Made by a program: the position numbers and the translations under genes. This document shows, in pieces, positions 41,152-49,867 of a DNA stretch of 57,121 nt. Below the pieces are notes generated by a model. It was not told where the DNA came from and made no database searches. It saw nothing but the letters and a program-made list of their open reading frames with translations. Source of the stretch: Gemmatimonadota bacterium (GTDB taxonomy: Bacteria > Gemmatimonadota > Gemmatimonadetes > Longimicrobiales > Gaopeijiaceae); the NCBI GenBank assembly GCA_022340865.1, contig JAJDNC010000021.1, forward strand, positions 1-57,121, written 5' to 3'. Positions within the stretch are counted from its first letter, which is position 1; each line of letters starts with the position of its first letter.

Positions 41152-41889
41152 CTACAGGCTCAGCCCCACCACCAGGTAGGCGATGTCGAGGTTCGGGTTG
41201 ACGCTCCACGACACCCACACCGGGAGCGAGAAGGCGTCGCTCACGCGCACCTCTTTCTTCGCCGACACCCCCACGTTCAGGAATGCGAACTTGTCGGTTC
41301 CGTAGTAGCCGGGGTTCCTGTTGCTGCCCGGCGTGGCCGCGGCGAAGAAGTCGAGTGAGGTCCCGGCGAGGGTCAGGGGATAGTCGGCTTGCAGGTAGAC
41401 GTTGTGCCCCGCGTCGTTGAAGACGTTGACGTACGCCGCCAGGGTCAGGGGATGCGACGGCAGCGTGGCCGACGCGCCGAGCTCCAGGACGTGGGCTCCG
41501 GGGCCGCCCGGCGCATCGTAGTTGTGGAAGTCGGAGAACGCCTTGCCCGCGTTGGGGAAGTAGTAGTCCGTGAGGAGGAGACCCGCGGAGCCTCCTTTCG
41601 CCCATTCGTGGGTGTAGCCCAGATAGAGGTCGATCTCGTCTCCCCCGGTTGTCTCGTTGGAGAGGGAGTACGATCCCCAGGTCCCCAGCTCCCATCCATT
41701 GAAACCGAAGGAGATGGAGGGCTGCACGCTGGGGGCATCGGCTGCGTCGATGCCCCGCCAGATGTATCGGCTCACGAGGTCCACCCCCACCGACACGTTG
41801 GTCGCATCTTGAGCGCTGCCGGGTGCCGCGCTCACGGCCACGACGGCCAGCAGCCCCACCGCAACCGAGGTCTTCCTGTTCGCCCTCAT
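41152..41889 (-). CDS. TorF family putative porin
   Basis: A 245-residue exported protein. The signal peptide (core about 10-27, ending SAAPGSAQ) is followed by the TorF hallmark VDLVSRYIWRGIDA and a chain of amphipathic strands (WELGTWGSYSL, EIDLYLGYTHEW, GHNVYLQADYPLTL), ending with the membrane-anchoring pattern IAYLVVGLSL. It is probably an outer-membrane barrel that admits small solutes. It lies 71 bases downstream of the ammonium transporter gene on the same strand, with a strong hairpin in between and its own AAGGAG site. The two are likely linked in nitrogen or small-molecule uptake, but the solute is unknown. Confidence 0.88.
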   Translation of the reverse strand: MRANRKTSVAVGLLAVVAVSAAPGSAQDATNVSVGVDLVSRYIWRGIDAADAPSVQPSISFGFNGWELGTWGSYSLSNETTGGDEIDLYLGYTHEWAKGGSAGLLLTDYYFPNAGKAFSDFHNYDAPGGPGAHVLELGASATLPSHPLTLAAYVNVFNDAGHNVYLQADYPLTLAGTSLDFFAAATPGSNRNPGYYGTDKFAFLNVGVSAKKEVRVSDAFSLPVWVSWSVNPNLDIAYLVVGLSL

Positions 41890-41906
41890 CGTGGACTCCT
41901 TGTGCT

Positions 41907-41943
41907 CCTCACCCCGGACTCCTCGGCGGAGCCCGGGGTGAGG
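41907..41943 (-). terminator. Hairpin between amt and the torF-like gene
   Basis: 11-bp outer stem CCTCACCCCGG / CCGGGGTGAGG with an inner small stem (CTCC/GGAG). On the minus strand it sits after the amt stop and before the ribosome-binding site of the porin gene. No U-tract follows, so it may be a processing or partial-termination element that lowers porin expression relative to amt. Confidence 0.5.
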
Positions 41944-41960
41944 GTCAGGTCATCGAGGAG

Positions 41961-43169
41961 CTACGCCTGCTCGTACGCGGACTCACCGTGGAGGGAGCTG
42001 TCGAGCTCGCCCTCCTCGACCTCGCTGGTCCGCACCGGCGTGACCTTGTTGATGATCCACAGCATCACGTAGGTGAACACGAACGCGTAGATGGAGGAGG
42101 CGATGACCGCGACGGCCTCCTTGCCGAAGAATCCCGCGCCGCCGTGGAAGAGCCCGTTGGCGCCGTTGGCGTTCACCATCGTGGTGGCGAACAGCCCCAG
42201 CATGAAGATCCCCAGGGCCCCGCCGACACCGTGCACGCCCCATACGTCGAGGGCGTCGTCCCACTGGAGCGAGTTCTTGAGGCTCACGGCGCCGTAGCAG
42301 ACGAGGCCGGCCACGATGCCGATGAGCGCCGCGCTGCCGGTGGACACGTAGCCCGCGGCGGGCGTGATGGTGGCCAGGCCGGCCACCGCCCCCGTGAGGA
42401 GGCCTACGAACTTCGGCTTCTTCTCCCGCGACCAGGCCACGAAGAGCCACGTGATGGCTGCGAAGGAAGCCGCGACGTCGGTGTTGAGGAAGGCCAACGC
42501 GGTCACCTGGTCCACCTTCAGCTCGCTGCCGGCGTTGAACCCGTACCAGCCGAACCAGAGGAGACCGGTGCCCAGGGCCACCAGCGGGATGCTGTGGGGC
42601 ACCGAGTCCTTGATGCGACGCCGCCCCACGAAGAGCACCGAAGCCAGCGCCGCCATCCCCGCGATGTTGTGCACGACGATGCCGCCGGCGAAGTCCAGCA
42701 CGCCCCACTCGGCCAGGAGGCCGCCGCCCCAGACCATGTGGACGAACGGGAAGTAGACCAGGAGCAGCCAGAAGACCAGGAACAGGAGGTAGGGCCCGAA
42801 CCGGACCCGGTTGGAGAACGCCCCCGTGATCAGCGCCGGGGTGATGATGGCGAACATCATCTGGTACGCGATGAACACCATCATGGGGATGTGGCCGCTG
42901 CCGAACGGCGTGAGGGGGGTCACCCCGTGCAGGAAGGCCATGTGCAGGTTGCCGATGATCTCGCCGTGGCCGCCGCTGAAGCAGAGCGAGAAGCCGACGG
43001 CGTACCAGAGGATCGTCGTGACGCCCATGGAGACGAAGCTCTGGATCATGATGGACAGCACGTTCCTGCGGCCCACCAGACCACCATAGAAGAAGGCCAG
43101 TCCGGGAGTCATGAGCATCACCAGACTGGTCGCCACCAGCATGAAGCCGGTATTGCCGGTATCGAACAT
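41961..43169 (-). CDS. amt: Ammonium transporter (Amt/MEP/Rh family)
   Basis: A 402-residue membrane protein with the Amt fold of about eleven helices. The twin pore histidines lie in VVHNIAGMAAL and WGVHGVGGALG, and the FFYGGLVGRRNVLS segment is the classical N-terminal Amt motif. The cytoplasmic tail ends LDSSLHGESAYEQA. It takes up ammonium as a homotrimer. The start ATG 43169 has GGAGG seven bases upstream; an upstream in-frame GTG/ATG at 43205 lacks one. A glnK gene, which usually follows amt and gates it, is missing from this locus. A porin gene follows instead. Confidence 0.95.
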   Translation of the reverse strand: MFDTGNTGFMLVATSLVMLMTPGLAFFYGGLVGRRNVLSIMIQSFVSMGVTTILWYAVGFSLCFSGGHGEIIGNLHMAFLHGVTPLTPFGSGHIPMMVFIAYQMMFAIITPALITGAFSNRVRFGPYLLFLVFWLLLVYFPFVHMVWGGGLLAEWGVLDFAGGIVVHNIAGMAALASVLFVGRRRIKDSVPHSIPLVALGTGLLWFGWYGFNAGSELKVDQVTALAFLNTDVAASFAAITWLFVAWSREKKPKFVGLLTGAVAGLATITPAAGYVSTGSAALIGIVAGLVCYGAVSLKNSLQWDDALDVWGVHGVGGALGIFMLGLFATTMVNANGANGLFHGGAGFFGKEAVAVIASSIYAFVFTYVMLWIINKVTPVRTSEVEEGELDSSLHGESAYEQA

Positions 43170-43333
43170 CGAGGGCCTCCGTTGGGCCGACGCAGGGGAC
43201 AGCATGGCGGCGGGAGGACCGCAGGTTGAGTGTCTGCCCGGTGGGCCTTTCCGGGCAATCGGGGGATCCCTGAGCGGCGGCTGCGAAATCCCTTAGGGCG
43301 ACAGGTACCTTCGGCGGCCGGGGAGCGGGAGGC

Positions 43334-43984
43334 TCAGGAGATCTGGGTGAGTCCCTCGCGGACGGCGTACTTGGTGAGCTCGGCCACGCTGTGCAAGCCG
43401 AGCTTGTCCATGATCTGCTTGCGGTGGGTCTCGATGGTCTTGACGCTCACCGAGAGGTGCGCGGCGATGTCCTTGGTGGAATGCCCCTCGGCCACCAGCT
43501 GGAGCACCTCGCGCTCCCTGGGGCTGAGCAGGGAATAGACGGATGGCCCGCCGCCGTCGCCGGAGATGAAGTCGAGGAGGATCTCGCCGGACATCCTGCT
43601 GCTCAGGTAGATCTCCCCGGCGGACACCCGCTCGATGGCCGCGAGCAGATCCTCAGAGGCGGAGTCCTTGAGCAGGTACCCCCTCGCCCCGGCACGCAGC
43701 GCCTCCACGACGAACCTGTGGTCGGCGTGCATGGACAGCATGATGATCCGCGCCGTGGGACACGCCCCCATGATCTTGCGGGCGGCCTCGATGCCGTTGA
43801 GCTCCGGCATGGAGACGTCCATGAGAACCATGTCCGGCTCGAGCTCCGCGGCGAGCCGGACCGCGGCGAGCCCGTCCCGTGCGGCACCCACCACCTCCAT
43901 GTTCGGCTGACGGTCGAGTATGCTCCCCAGCCCGTCGATGAACAGCTTGTGGTCGTCCGCCATGAGGATCCGGGTCGGTCTCAT
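43334..43984 (-). CDS. NarL/FixJ family response regulator
   Basis: A 216-residue two-component regulator. The receiver domain carries the acidic pocket (ADDH, Asp10 and Asp11), the phosphorylated Asp56 (VLMDVSMPE), a Ser/Thr switch (IIMLSMH) and the lysine in YLLKD. A LuxR-type DNA-binding domain follows (LSPREREVLQLVAEGHSTKDIAAHLSVS and VKTIETHRKQI). It dimerises and activates transcription when phosphorylated. ATG 43984 overlaps the stop of the kinase gene by four bases, so both proteins come from one message. The target genes are unknown. The amt gene lies just downstream, which makes nitrogen control a possibility but not more. Confidence 0.95.
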   Translation of the reverse strand: MRPTRILMADDHKLFIDGLGSILDRQPNMEVVGAARDGLAAVRLAAELEPDMVLMDVSMPELNGIEAARKIMGACPTARIIMLSMHADHRFVVEALRAGARGYLLKDSASEDLLAAIERVSAGEIYLSSRMSGEILLDFISGDGGGPSVYSLLSPREREVLQLVAEGHSTKDIAAHLSVSVKTIETHRKQIMDKLGLHSVAELTKYAVREGLTQIS

Positions 43985-44748
43985 GGCACTTCCTCCAGGG
44001 ACGGCTGCGAAAGCGGTGTCCTCAGCGTGATGGAGGTTCCCGAACCCGGACGCGATTCCACGGCCACGGAGCCGCCCAGATAGTCGAGCCGTTCCCGGAT
44101 GCTGAACAACCCGAACGTCATGGCGTCCGCATCGACGACGTCGGCCCGGGCGACGTCGAACCCGCAGCCGTCGTCGGAGACCACCACGACCACGTCGTCC
44201 CCCTGGACGTCTGCCGTCACCACGACCTCCTGCGGCGCGGCGTGCTTGATGGCGTTCACCAGCAGCTCCCGGACCGCCTGGAAGAGCAGGACTCGCGTGT
44301 CGTCCGCCAGCGCGTCGATGGCACTGTCGGCCCTCACGCTCACCGCCACCCCGTGCTCGGCACCGAGCGTTTCGCCGAGCCACTCCAGGGCGGGGCCCAG
44401 TCCCAGCTCGTAGAGCACGGGCGGGCTGATCTGGAAGGTCAGGCTCCTGGTGCTGTTGATGGCCTGATCCACCAGCTTGAGGATCTGGGCGATGCTGTCC
44501 TCGAACCCGGAGAAGACGGCGTCCCCGCGCAGCCGCACGAGGTGCATGCGGATGAACGCCAGCGCCTGACCGATGTGGTCGTGGAGCTCCCCCGCGATGA
44601 TCCGGCGTTGCCGCGCCTCCGTCAGGGCCAGCTCGGAGGCCAGCCTGCGGAGCTGGCGCTGATACTCCTCGACCCGCTCCTCGGTGGTCGGGTGCTCCCG
44701 ACCCGCCGCGGGCCGGTTCGAGCCAGGCGCGTCGGATGGAGTCGACAT
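43981..44748 (-). CDS. Cytoplasmic NarL-type sensor histidine kinase
   Basis: A 255-residue kinase without membrane segments or a recognised sensor domain. After a proline-rich start and a coiled-coil stretch (EERVEEYQRQLRRLASELALTE split over residues 23-45), HisKA_3 holds the phospho-accepting His56 in GELHDHIGQ. The ATPase part has the N-box (LLFQAVRELLVNAIKHA) and G boxes (VSDDGCGFD, GLFSIRERLDYLGG, RPGSGTSI). It phosphorylates the regulator encoded next on the operon. The sensing input is not visible and may come from a separate protein through the coiled coil. The start ATG 44748 is favoured; upstream frame sequence is not protein-like. Confidence 0.93.
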   Translation of the reverse strand: MSTPSDAPGSNRPAAGREHPTTEERVEEYQRQLRRLASELALTEARQRRIIAGELHDHIGQALAFIRMHLVRLRGDAVFSGFEDSIAQILKLVDQAINSTRSLTFQISPPVLYELGLGPALEWLGETLGAEHGVAVSVRADSAIDALADDTRVLLFQAVRELLVNAIKHAAPQEVVVTADVQGDDVVVVVSDDGCGFDVARADVVDADAMTFGLFSIRERLDYLGGSVAVESRPGSGTSITLRTPLSQPSLEEVP

Positions 44749-44942
44749 CGGCACGTCACCCCGGCCGCCCTCGGCCGGGGCTGGAAAGAGGGCCGGCAAG
44801 CCATGGGGAGGGCGGCTGGACGTTAGCGGAGGCCCGACCGAGGCCGCAACGGTCCGGGTGGTCGGGCGGTCCGGGTGGACCCCCTCGAGGCCTTGTGGCA
44901 CGTCCGGACGCGGGCGAGAGAGCGGCGCCGCGGGCCCCGCCC
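44749..44942. other. Intergenic region between the kinase and the penicillin acylase gene
   Basis: Divergent gap of about 350 bases in all. No ORF with protein-like composition, repeat or stable hairpin stands out in this left part. A weak acylase promoter begins just to the right. Confidence 0.5.
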
Positions 44943-44972
44943 TTGATCCGCGGGGGTGCCGTGGGGCATTCT
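44943..44972 (+). promoter_or_regulatory. Candidate promoter of the acylase operon
   Basis: TTGATC (44943-44948) and CATTCT (44967-44972) are 18 bases apart, about 120 bases before the acylase ATG. It is the best sigma70-like pair in a long GC-rich divergent gap. The -10 box is only a fair match. Confidence 0.3.
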
Positions 44973-45098
44973 AGCGCTCGCGTCCGAGCTCGCTCCTCAC
45001 ACACCGTCCCTCACACTCCATCGCGTAGGCCGTCCATGCCCGTCGCGTGTCCCGACCCAGGCTTCACCCCCTCCCTCGACACCCCATAGGCCCAGCGT

Positions 45099-47696
45099 AT
45101 GTCGATGCGGATCGTCCGCCCCGTGGCCGCCGGGCTCGTGCTCGTCGCCATCCTCTGGGTCGGCCAGCGCGGCGTCGGGTCGGCGGTTCCGCCCCTGGGA
45201 CAGCTCCTCGATCCGGTGCACGGCGCGTGGGCCGCGGCGACGCACGCGGCGCTCCCGCGCGTCGCGACGGCGGCCATCCCCGGCCTCCAGGGTCCCGTGG
45301 ACGTCCGCTACGACGACCGCGGCGTGCCGCACATCTTCGCGACGACCGAGACGGACGCATACCGCGCCCTGGGTTACGTGGTGGCCCGCGATCGGCTCTT
45401 CCAGCTGGACCTGCAGACCCACGCCGCGTCGGGTCGACTCACCGAGTGGATCGGCGCCAGGGCTCTTCCCGTCGACCGCCGGGTGCGGGACCTCGGCCTG
45501 ACCCGCGCGGCGGAGGCGAACCTCGCCGCCATGGACACCACGTCCATGGCCTGGAAGGCGATGGATGCGTTCGCCGACGGCGTGAACGCCTACGTCGACG
45601 GGCTGAAGCCCGCCGAGTGGCCGGTGGAGTATCGGCTGCTGGACGCCAGGCCGGAACGCTGGAAGCCCATCGACTCCATCCTCCTCTTCGGTCGGATGGC
45701 GTGGATGCTGTCGTACATCCCGGACGAAGCGGCGCGCTTCGCGGCCCGGGCCCAGGTGGGGGACTCCGCCGCCGACGCGCTGTTCCCGCTGAACTCGGTG
45801 ATCCAGGAGCCCATCCAGCCGGCACCGCGTCCGAGCCCCTGGTACCTCTTCGGCCCCATCCCCCCTCCCGGGCGCCCCGACACCTCGGCACAGACGGTGG
45901 CGTCGCTGCTCCGGTCCGTGGGGCCCCCGGGCGTCACGGCCGAGTCCGACCCCCACTTCGCCAGCAACAACTGGGCGGTGGCGCCGTCCCGCAGCGCCGA
46001 CGGGCACGCGCTGCTGGCCAACGACCCCCACCTCGACCTCACGCTGCCCAGCATCTGGTACGAGACGCAGCTCGTGGTGCCCGGCAAGCTGGACGTGTAC
46101 GGGGTCACCATCCCCGGCACTCCGGGCATCATCCTGGGATTCAACCGGGACCTGGCGTGGGGGTTCACGAACACGGGCGCCGACGTGCTGGACTTCTATC
46201 GCGAGACGGTGGACAGCCCCGAGCACCCGACGCGGTACCGTCTGGACGGCCGGTGGAAGCCGCTGGCGCTGCGCGTGGAGGTCTACCGCGGCAAGCACGG
46301 GGAGGTGCTGGCCACCGATACCGTGCGCTACACGCACCGCGGGCCGCTCATGCACCGGTTCGGCGCGTGGGTGTCCATGCGGTGGACGGCCCTGGAGCCG
46401 TCCCACGAGATCGAGGCGTTCTACGACGCCGCGCACGCGACGACGTCGCGGGAGTTCCTGGACGACATGGCGCGCGGGTTCTTCGCGCCGGCGCAGAACA
46501 TGGTGGTCGCCGACCGGCACGGGACCATCGCCATCCGCTCCACCGGCCGGTTCCCCATCCGCCCGAAGGGAACGAACGGCCTCGAGATCTTCGACGGCTC
46601 GACGAGTGAGAGCGACTGGTCGGGCTACTGGCCGGTGAGCGAGTACCCGCAGGCCTTCGACCCGGCGCAGGGGTTCCTGGCCTCGGCCAACCAGCAGCCG
46701 GAGGATCCGTCGCGGGAGTTCGCCTATCTGGGGGACGAGCACGCCTTCGAGCCGTGGCGGGCGCTGGACATCAACGAGATCCTGCGCGCCCACGACTCCG
46801 TGACCGCCGACGACATGCGGCGCTTCCAGACCGACCCGCGGAGCGTGCGGGCGCGGCTCTTTCTGCCGTTCTTCCTGCACGCCGCGGGTGTGTCGGACGA
46901 GGGTGACGACACGTCGTCGATGTCCCCAGTCGAAGCGTCGGGTGGCGGTAGCGACAAGACGTCATCATCGGCAGCGGCTGCTTCGTCGACCTCGAACGAC
47001 GTCGTCCCGTCGGCCTCGGCGAAGGCCGCCGCGGGCATCCTCCGGCAGTGGGACGGCCTCTACACCCACGACAACGGCGGGGCGGCCCTCTTCGAGGAGG
47101 CGATGCGCGAGCTCCGGAACCTCACGTGGGACGAGCTCGCCGACTCCACCGGCAAGCGCGTGGCCACGCCCACGGACGAGGTCATGCTCGAGCTGCTCCA
47201 CCAGCCCCGGAACCGGTGGTGGGACGACCGGCGCACGAAGGACACCGTCGAGACACGGGATCGCATCGTCGACGAAGCCCTCGCCGCCGCCTACGACACC
47301 CTGACGAGCCGGCTCGGCCCCGCTCCGACCGGCGGATGGCCGTGGGACAGGGTGGCGCGGGTGAGCATCCGCCATCTGCTGGGCCTTCGGGGCTTCTCGG
47401 AGCTGAACCTCGTGTCGGACGGCGGCCAGGGCACCCTCGATCCGGCGCCGGGCAACGGGTACGGCCCGAGCTGGCGCCTGGTCGTGGACCTCGACCCCGC
47501 CGGCGTGAAGGCGTGGGACACCTATCCGGGAGGGCAGAGCGGCAACCCGGCGAGCGCGGAGTACGCCGACCGGATCCCGCAGTGGCTGGCGGGGAAGCTC
47601 AGCCCAGTGCTCTTCCCGGCGGGCGCAGCGGATCTGCCCGCCGCGCGTACGCGGGCCACATTGTCCCTCGAGCCCGCAGCGGGAGGTGGACGATGA
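45099..47696 (+). CDS. Penicillin acylase family Ntn-hydrolase
   Basis: An 865-residue precursor of the S45 family. A signal anchor occupies residues 1-30, then the alpha chain with the VRYDDRGVPHIFA and YVVARDRLFQLDL landmarks. The beta chain begins at the autocatalytic serine Ser289 (SNNWAVAPSRS), preceded by alanine rather than the frequent glycine. Later motifs include NDPHLDL, IPGTPGIILGFNRDLAWGFT and NMVVADRHGTIAI. The mature enzyme cleaves amides such as penicillins or acyl-homoserine lactones in the periplasm. A Ser/Gly/Ala-rich low-complexity stretch (about 605-645) is unusual. The stop overlaps the next ATG (ATGA). The true substrate is unknown. Confidence 0.93.
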   Translation: MSMRIVRPVAAGLVLVAILWVGQRGVGSAVPPLGQLLDPVHGAWAAATHAALPRVATAAIPGLQGPVDVRYDDRGVPHIFATTETDAYRALGYVVARDRLFQLDLQTHAASGRLTEWIGARALPVDRRVRDLGLTRAAEANLAAMDTTSMAWKAMDAFADGVNAYVDGLKPAEWPVEYRLLDARPERWKPIDSILLFGRMAWMLSYIPDEAARFAARAQVGDSAADALFPLNSVIQEPIQPAPRPSPWYLFGPIPPPGRPDTSAQTVASLLRSVGPPGVTAESDPHFASNNWAVAPSRSADGHALLANDPHLDLTLPSIWYETQLVVPGKLDVYGVTIPGTPGIILGFNRDLAWGFTNTGADVLDFYRETVDSPEHPTRYRLDGRWKPLALRVEVYRGKHGEVLATDTVRYTHRGPLMHRFGAWVSMRWTALEPSHEIEAFYDAAHATTSREFLDDMARGFFAPAQNMVVADRHGTIAIRSTGRFPIRPKGTNGLEIFDGSTSESDWSGYWPVSEYPQAFDPAQGFLASANQQPEDPSREFAYLGDEHAFEPWRALDINEILRAHDSVTADDMRRFQTDPRSVRARLFLPFFLHAAGVSDEGDDTSSMSPVEASGGGSDKTSSSAAAASSTSNDVVPSASAKAAAGILRQWDGLYTHDNGGAALFEEAMRELRNLTWDELADSTGKRVATPTDEVMLELLHQPRNRWWDDRRTKDTVETRDRIVDEALAAAYDTLTSRLGPAPTGGWPWDRVARVSIRHLLGLRGFSELNLVSDGGQGTLDPAPGNGYGPSWRLVVDLDPAGVKAWDTYPGGQSGNPASAEYADRIPQWLAGKLSPVLFPAGAADLPAARTRATLSLEPAAGGGR

Positions 47697-48064
47697 GCCG
47701 AACCTGGTTGCGGCTGATCCTCCTGGCCCTCGCCTTCGCCCTCGGCACGTCCGTCCTGGGGTGGTGGGCGGTGCCGGCGGTGGGGGCCGTGTGGGGACTC
47801 ATGAACCCCGCCGGCAGACGCGTCGCCTTCCACGCCGGCGTCGCCGCTGCCATTGCATGGGCGGCGCTGGTGCTCCTTCCCGCCGTCCCGGGGGCGCCCG
47901 TCATCTCCTTTGCCGGCAAGCTGGCGGCTACGATGCAGCTGCCCGGATGGGTCCTGGCGACCGTGGAGGTGCTCTTCCCGTTCGCCCTCGCCTGGGCGTC
48001 GGCCACGCTGGGCGCGGCGGCGCCGGGTGCGCGCGGCCGCGCACTTGCACCGCACCAGCGGTAG
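47693..48064 (+). CDS. Small integral membrane protein in the acylase operon
   Basis: A 123-residue hydrophobic protein with about four helices (approx. 6-24, 26-40, 45-65 and 85-108). It ends with a short Arg/Gly-rich tail (GARGRALAPHQR), and a positively charged N-terminus suggests a cytoplasmic start. The ATG at 47693 overlaps the acylase stop codon (ATGA) with GGGAGGTGGACG upstream, so it is made together with the acylase. The next gene encodes a second Ntn-hydrolase 43 bases later. It may be a transporter subunit or an anchor for either enzyme, but no family is recognised. Confidence 0.75.
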   Translation: MSRTWLRLILLALAFALGTSVLGWWAVPAVGAVWGLMNPAGRRVAFHAGVAAAIAWAALVLLPAVPGAPVISFAGKLAATMQLPGWVLATVEVLFPFALAWASATLGAAAPGARGRALAPHQR

Positions 48065-48106
48065 CCAGATGATGCCGGGGACGAATCGAAGCAGGAGCGT
48101 AGCGCG

Positions 48107-49819
48107 ATGAAGACCGACCGGCCGCCGGAGAAGACTCCCCACCCAACCGAGACCCCCGACCACCCCCCGGAGACGTCGGGACTCAGCCGTAGGGAGTGGA
48201 TGAAGCTCGCCGCCTCCGCAGCGGGCATCGCGCTGGTACCCAAGGAGGCGCTGGGAGCGTGGGGAGCGGCGGTGTCGACCTCTCCGGCGCACCTCGCGCC
48301 TCGGTGGCCGGCCGCGGACCATCACTATCCCCCCGAGTGGACCGGCCACAGCCGACGTCTCGGCGACTACTACGTCGCCGAGGGCTATCCCGCGTACGAG
48401 CCCCATCCGCGCTATCTGGGGGAGCTGCGCGGCTCGTGGCGGGAGATGGGAAAGCAGTATGGCGAGCGGGCCGGTGACCTGATCCGGATGGTCTACGAGG
48501 GGTGGTACCGGGAGCTGCTGCCCATCCAGGGCACCCCGGAGGTGATGGCGGCCTACCTGCGCGAGGAGGAGGCCTACTACGAGGCCCTGGTGCCCGAGGC
48601 GCTGGAGATGATGCACGGCATCGCCGACGGCGCGGCCACGGAGCTGGCCGCCTCCGCCTTCGCCCACCAGCACGGGCACTTCCAGAAGGTCCTGATGATC
48701 AACAGCTACTTCGGGCTCATGGGCAAGCCGCCCGCCTCCGACACGCCGGGGCTCGTCCCACCCGAAGACGCCGTGCACGCCTGCAGCGGGGCGGTCATCC
48801 TCGGCCCGGCCACCCGGGACGGGAAGACCATCCACGTGAGCTCCGAGGACCAGCACTTCTTCCCGCAGGAGTATCTGGTGACGTTCGTCGCCAGCCCCAG
48901 CGACCGCCGCGCCCATCGCTACACGGTGACCGACTCGGCCGGCGAGATCGGCAGCGAGCACGCCCAGAACGACCGGGGCGTGACGGTGAGCGGGTACGCC
49001 GGGGGCTCGGTGGGCGTCCTCGGACCGACTCTGTCGAAGCCCTTCTCGGGATACCGCAGGCCGGGCCTGGACTGGCAGGTGGGAGACTTCTACGCCGCGG
49101 CGTTCGCCGACGACGCGCGGCACGCGGTGGAGCTGCTCACGGTGGGCCGACCGGAGTACCGCGCCAGGTCGGGGCGCAAGATCGTCGTCGGCAAGTGCAC
49201 CTTCGGCGCCAACTGGGTGGTCAGCGACGCCGGCCAGGCGTACGTCGTGGAGAGCATCCCGGCGGACCAGGAGGGTCGCGCGCGCTACGCCGTGCGCCGG
49301 CCCGGCGACATGAACGAGAAGAACGGCCACTACATCGCCTCCACCAACAACGTGGAGGCGAAGGACAGCTACGACGAGGACAACGTCCACGATCCCGCGC
49401 ACCCCATGCGCCAGCACGGCAACGCCGAGCAGCATCCCACGCACTTCGGTCTGAACTCCTCCGGCATGCGCTTCTGGACGTTCATGGGGCTCATCGCGCG
49501 CAACTACGGGCGCATCGACGTGGACATGGTGCAGCGGTGGCGTACGACCCACTTCGTGCTGGATCGGGACGGCACCCGCCACGACAACCTGGAGGTGGAC
49601 GGCCGTCGGGTCCCCATCCATCTGGCACCCGGTGCCGCGACGCTCTGCCGGCACACGTTCGGGCCGCCGGGAGTGGATACCCTCAAGGGGATCAACATCT
49701 ACGTGAGCCTCTCGGTGGCGCAGGACCTGACGTCCTTCCGGACCAAGGGGCGGCCGTGCGAGTGGGTGGGACCCTGGGACCGGCTGTCGCTGAGGGAGAT
49801 TTCCGAGGTCAGCGGCTAG
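48107..49819 (+). CDS. Tat-exported C45 (acyl-CoA:6-APA acyltransferase-like) Ntn-hydrolase
   Basis: A 570-residue protein. After a Pro/Thr-rich N-terminal tail a twin-arginine motif occurs (SRREWMKLAA, residues 27-36), then a hydrophobic stretch, so folded export by Tat is likely. The C45 domain has a pre-nucleophile helical part and the nucleophile Cys226 in HACSGAVILG. Downstream landmarks are the IHVSSEDQHFF strands and the ASTNNVEAKDSYDED block. These enzymes self-cleave and hydrolyse or transfer acyl groups on amides; in fungi the family makes penicillin. It follows a penicillin acylase family gene, with a membrane protein gene in between. The substrate is unknown. Confidence 0.85.
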   Translation: MKTDRPPEKTPHPTETPDHPPETSGLSRREWMKLAASAAGIALVPKEALGAWGAAVSTSPAHLAPRWPAADHHYPPEWTGHSRRLGDYYVAEGYPAYEPHPRYLGELRGSWREMGKQYGERAGDLIRMVYEGWYRELLPIQGTPEVMAAYLREEEAYYEALVPEALEMMHGIADGAATELAASAFAHQHGHFQKVLMINSYFGLMGKPPASDTPGLVPPEDAVHACSGAVILGPATRDGKTIHVSSEDQHFFPQEYLVTFVASPSDRRAHRYTVTDSAGEIGSEHAQNDRGVTVSGYAGGSVGVLGPTLSKPFSGYRRPGLDWQVGDFYAAAFADDARHAVELLTVGRPEYRARSGRKIVVGKCTFGANWVVSDAGQAYVVESIPADQEGRARYAVRRPGDMNEKNGHYIASTNNVEAKDSYDEDNVHDPAHPMRQHGNAEQHPTHFGLNSSGMRFWTFMGLIARNYGRIDVDMVQRWRTTHFVLDRDGTRHDNLEVDGRRVPIHLAPGAATLCRHTFGPPGVDTLKGINIYVSLSVAQDLTSFRTKGRPCEWVGPWDRLSLREISEVSG

Positions 49820-49867
49820 ACCGGGGGCTGGATTGCCGGGCGCGGCCGCGCCGCAGCGTCCCCCGCG

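Noticed and set aside
41823..43229. 468-codon plus-strand frame opposite the ammonium transporter
   Set aside because: Acidic His/Asp/Glu-rich shadow frame with no motif; the Amt frame is certain.
44713..44726. tRNA T-loop-like GGTTCGAGCC
   Set aside because: It lies inside the histidine kinase gene and has no acceptor or anticodon stem in range.
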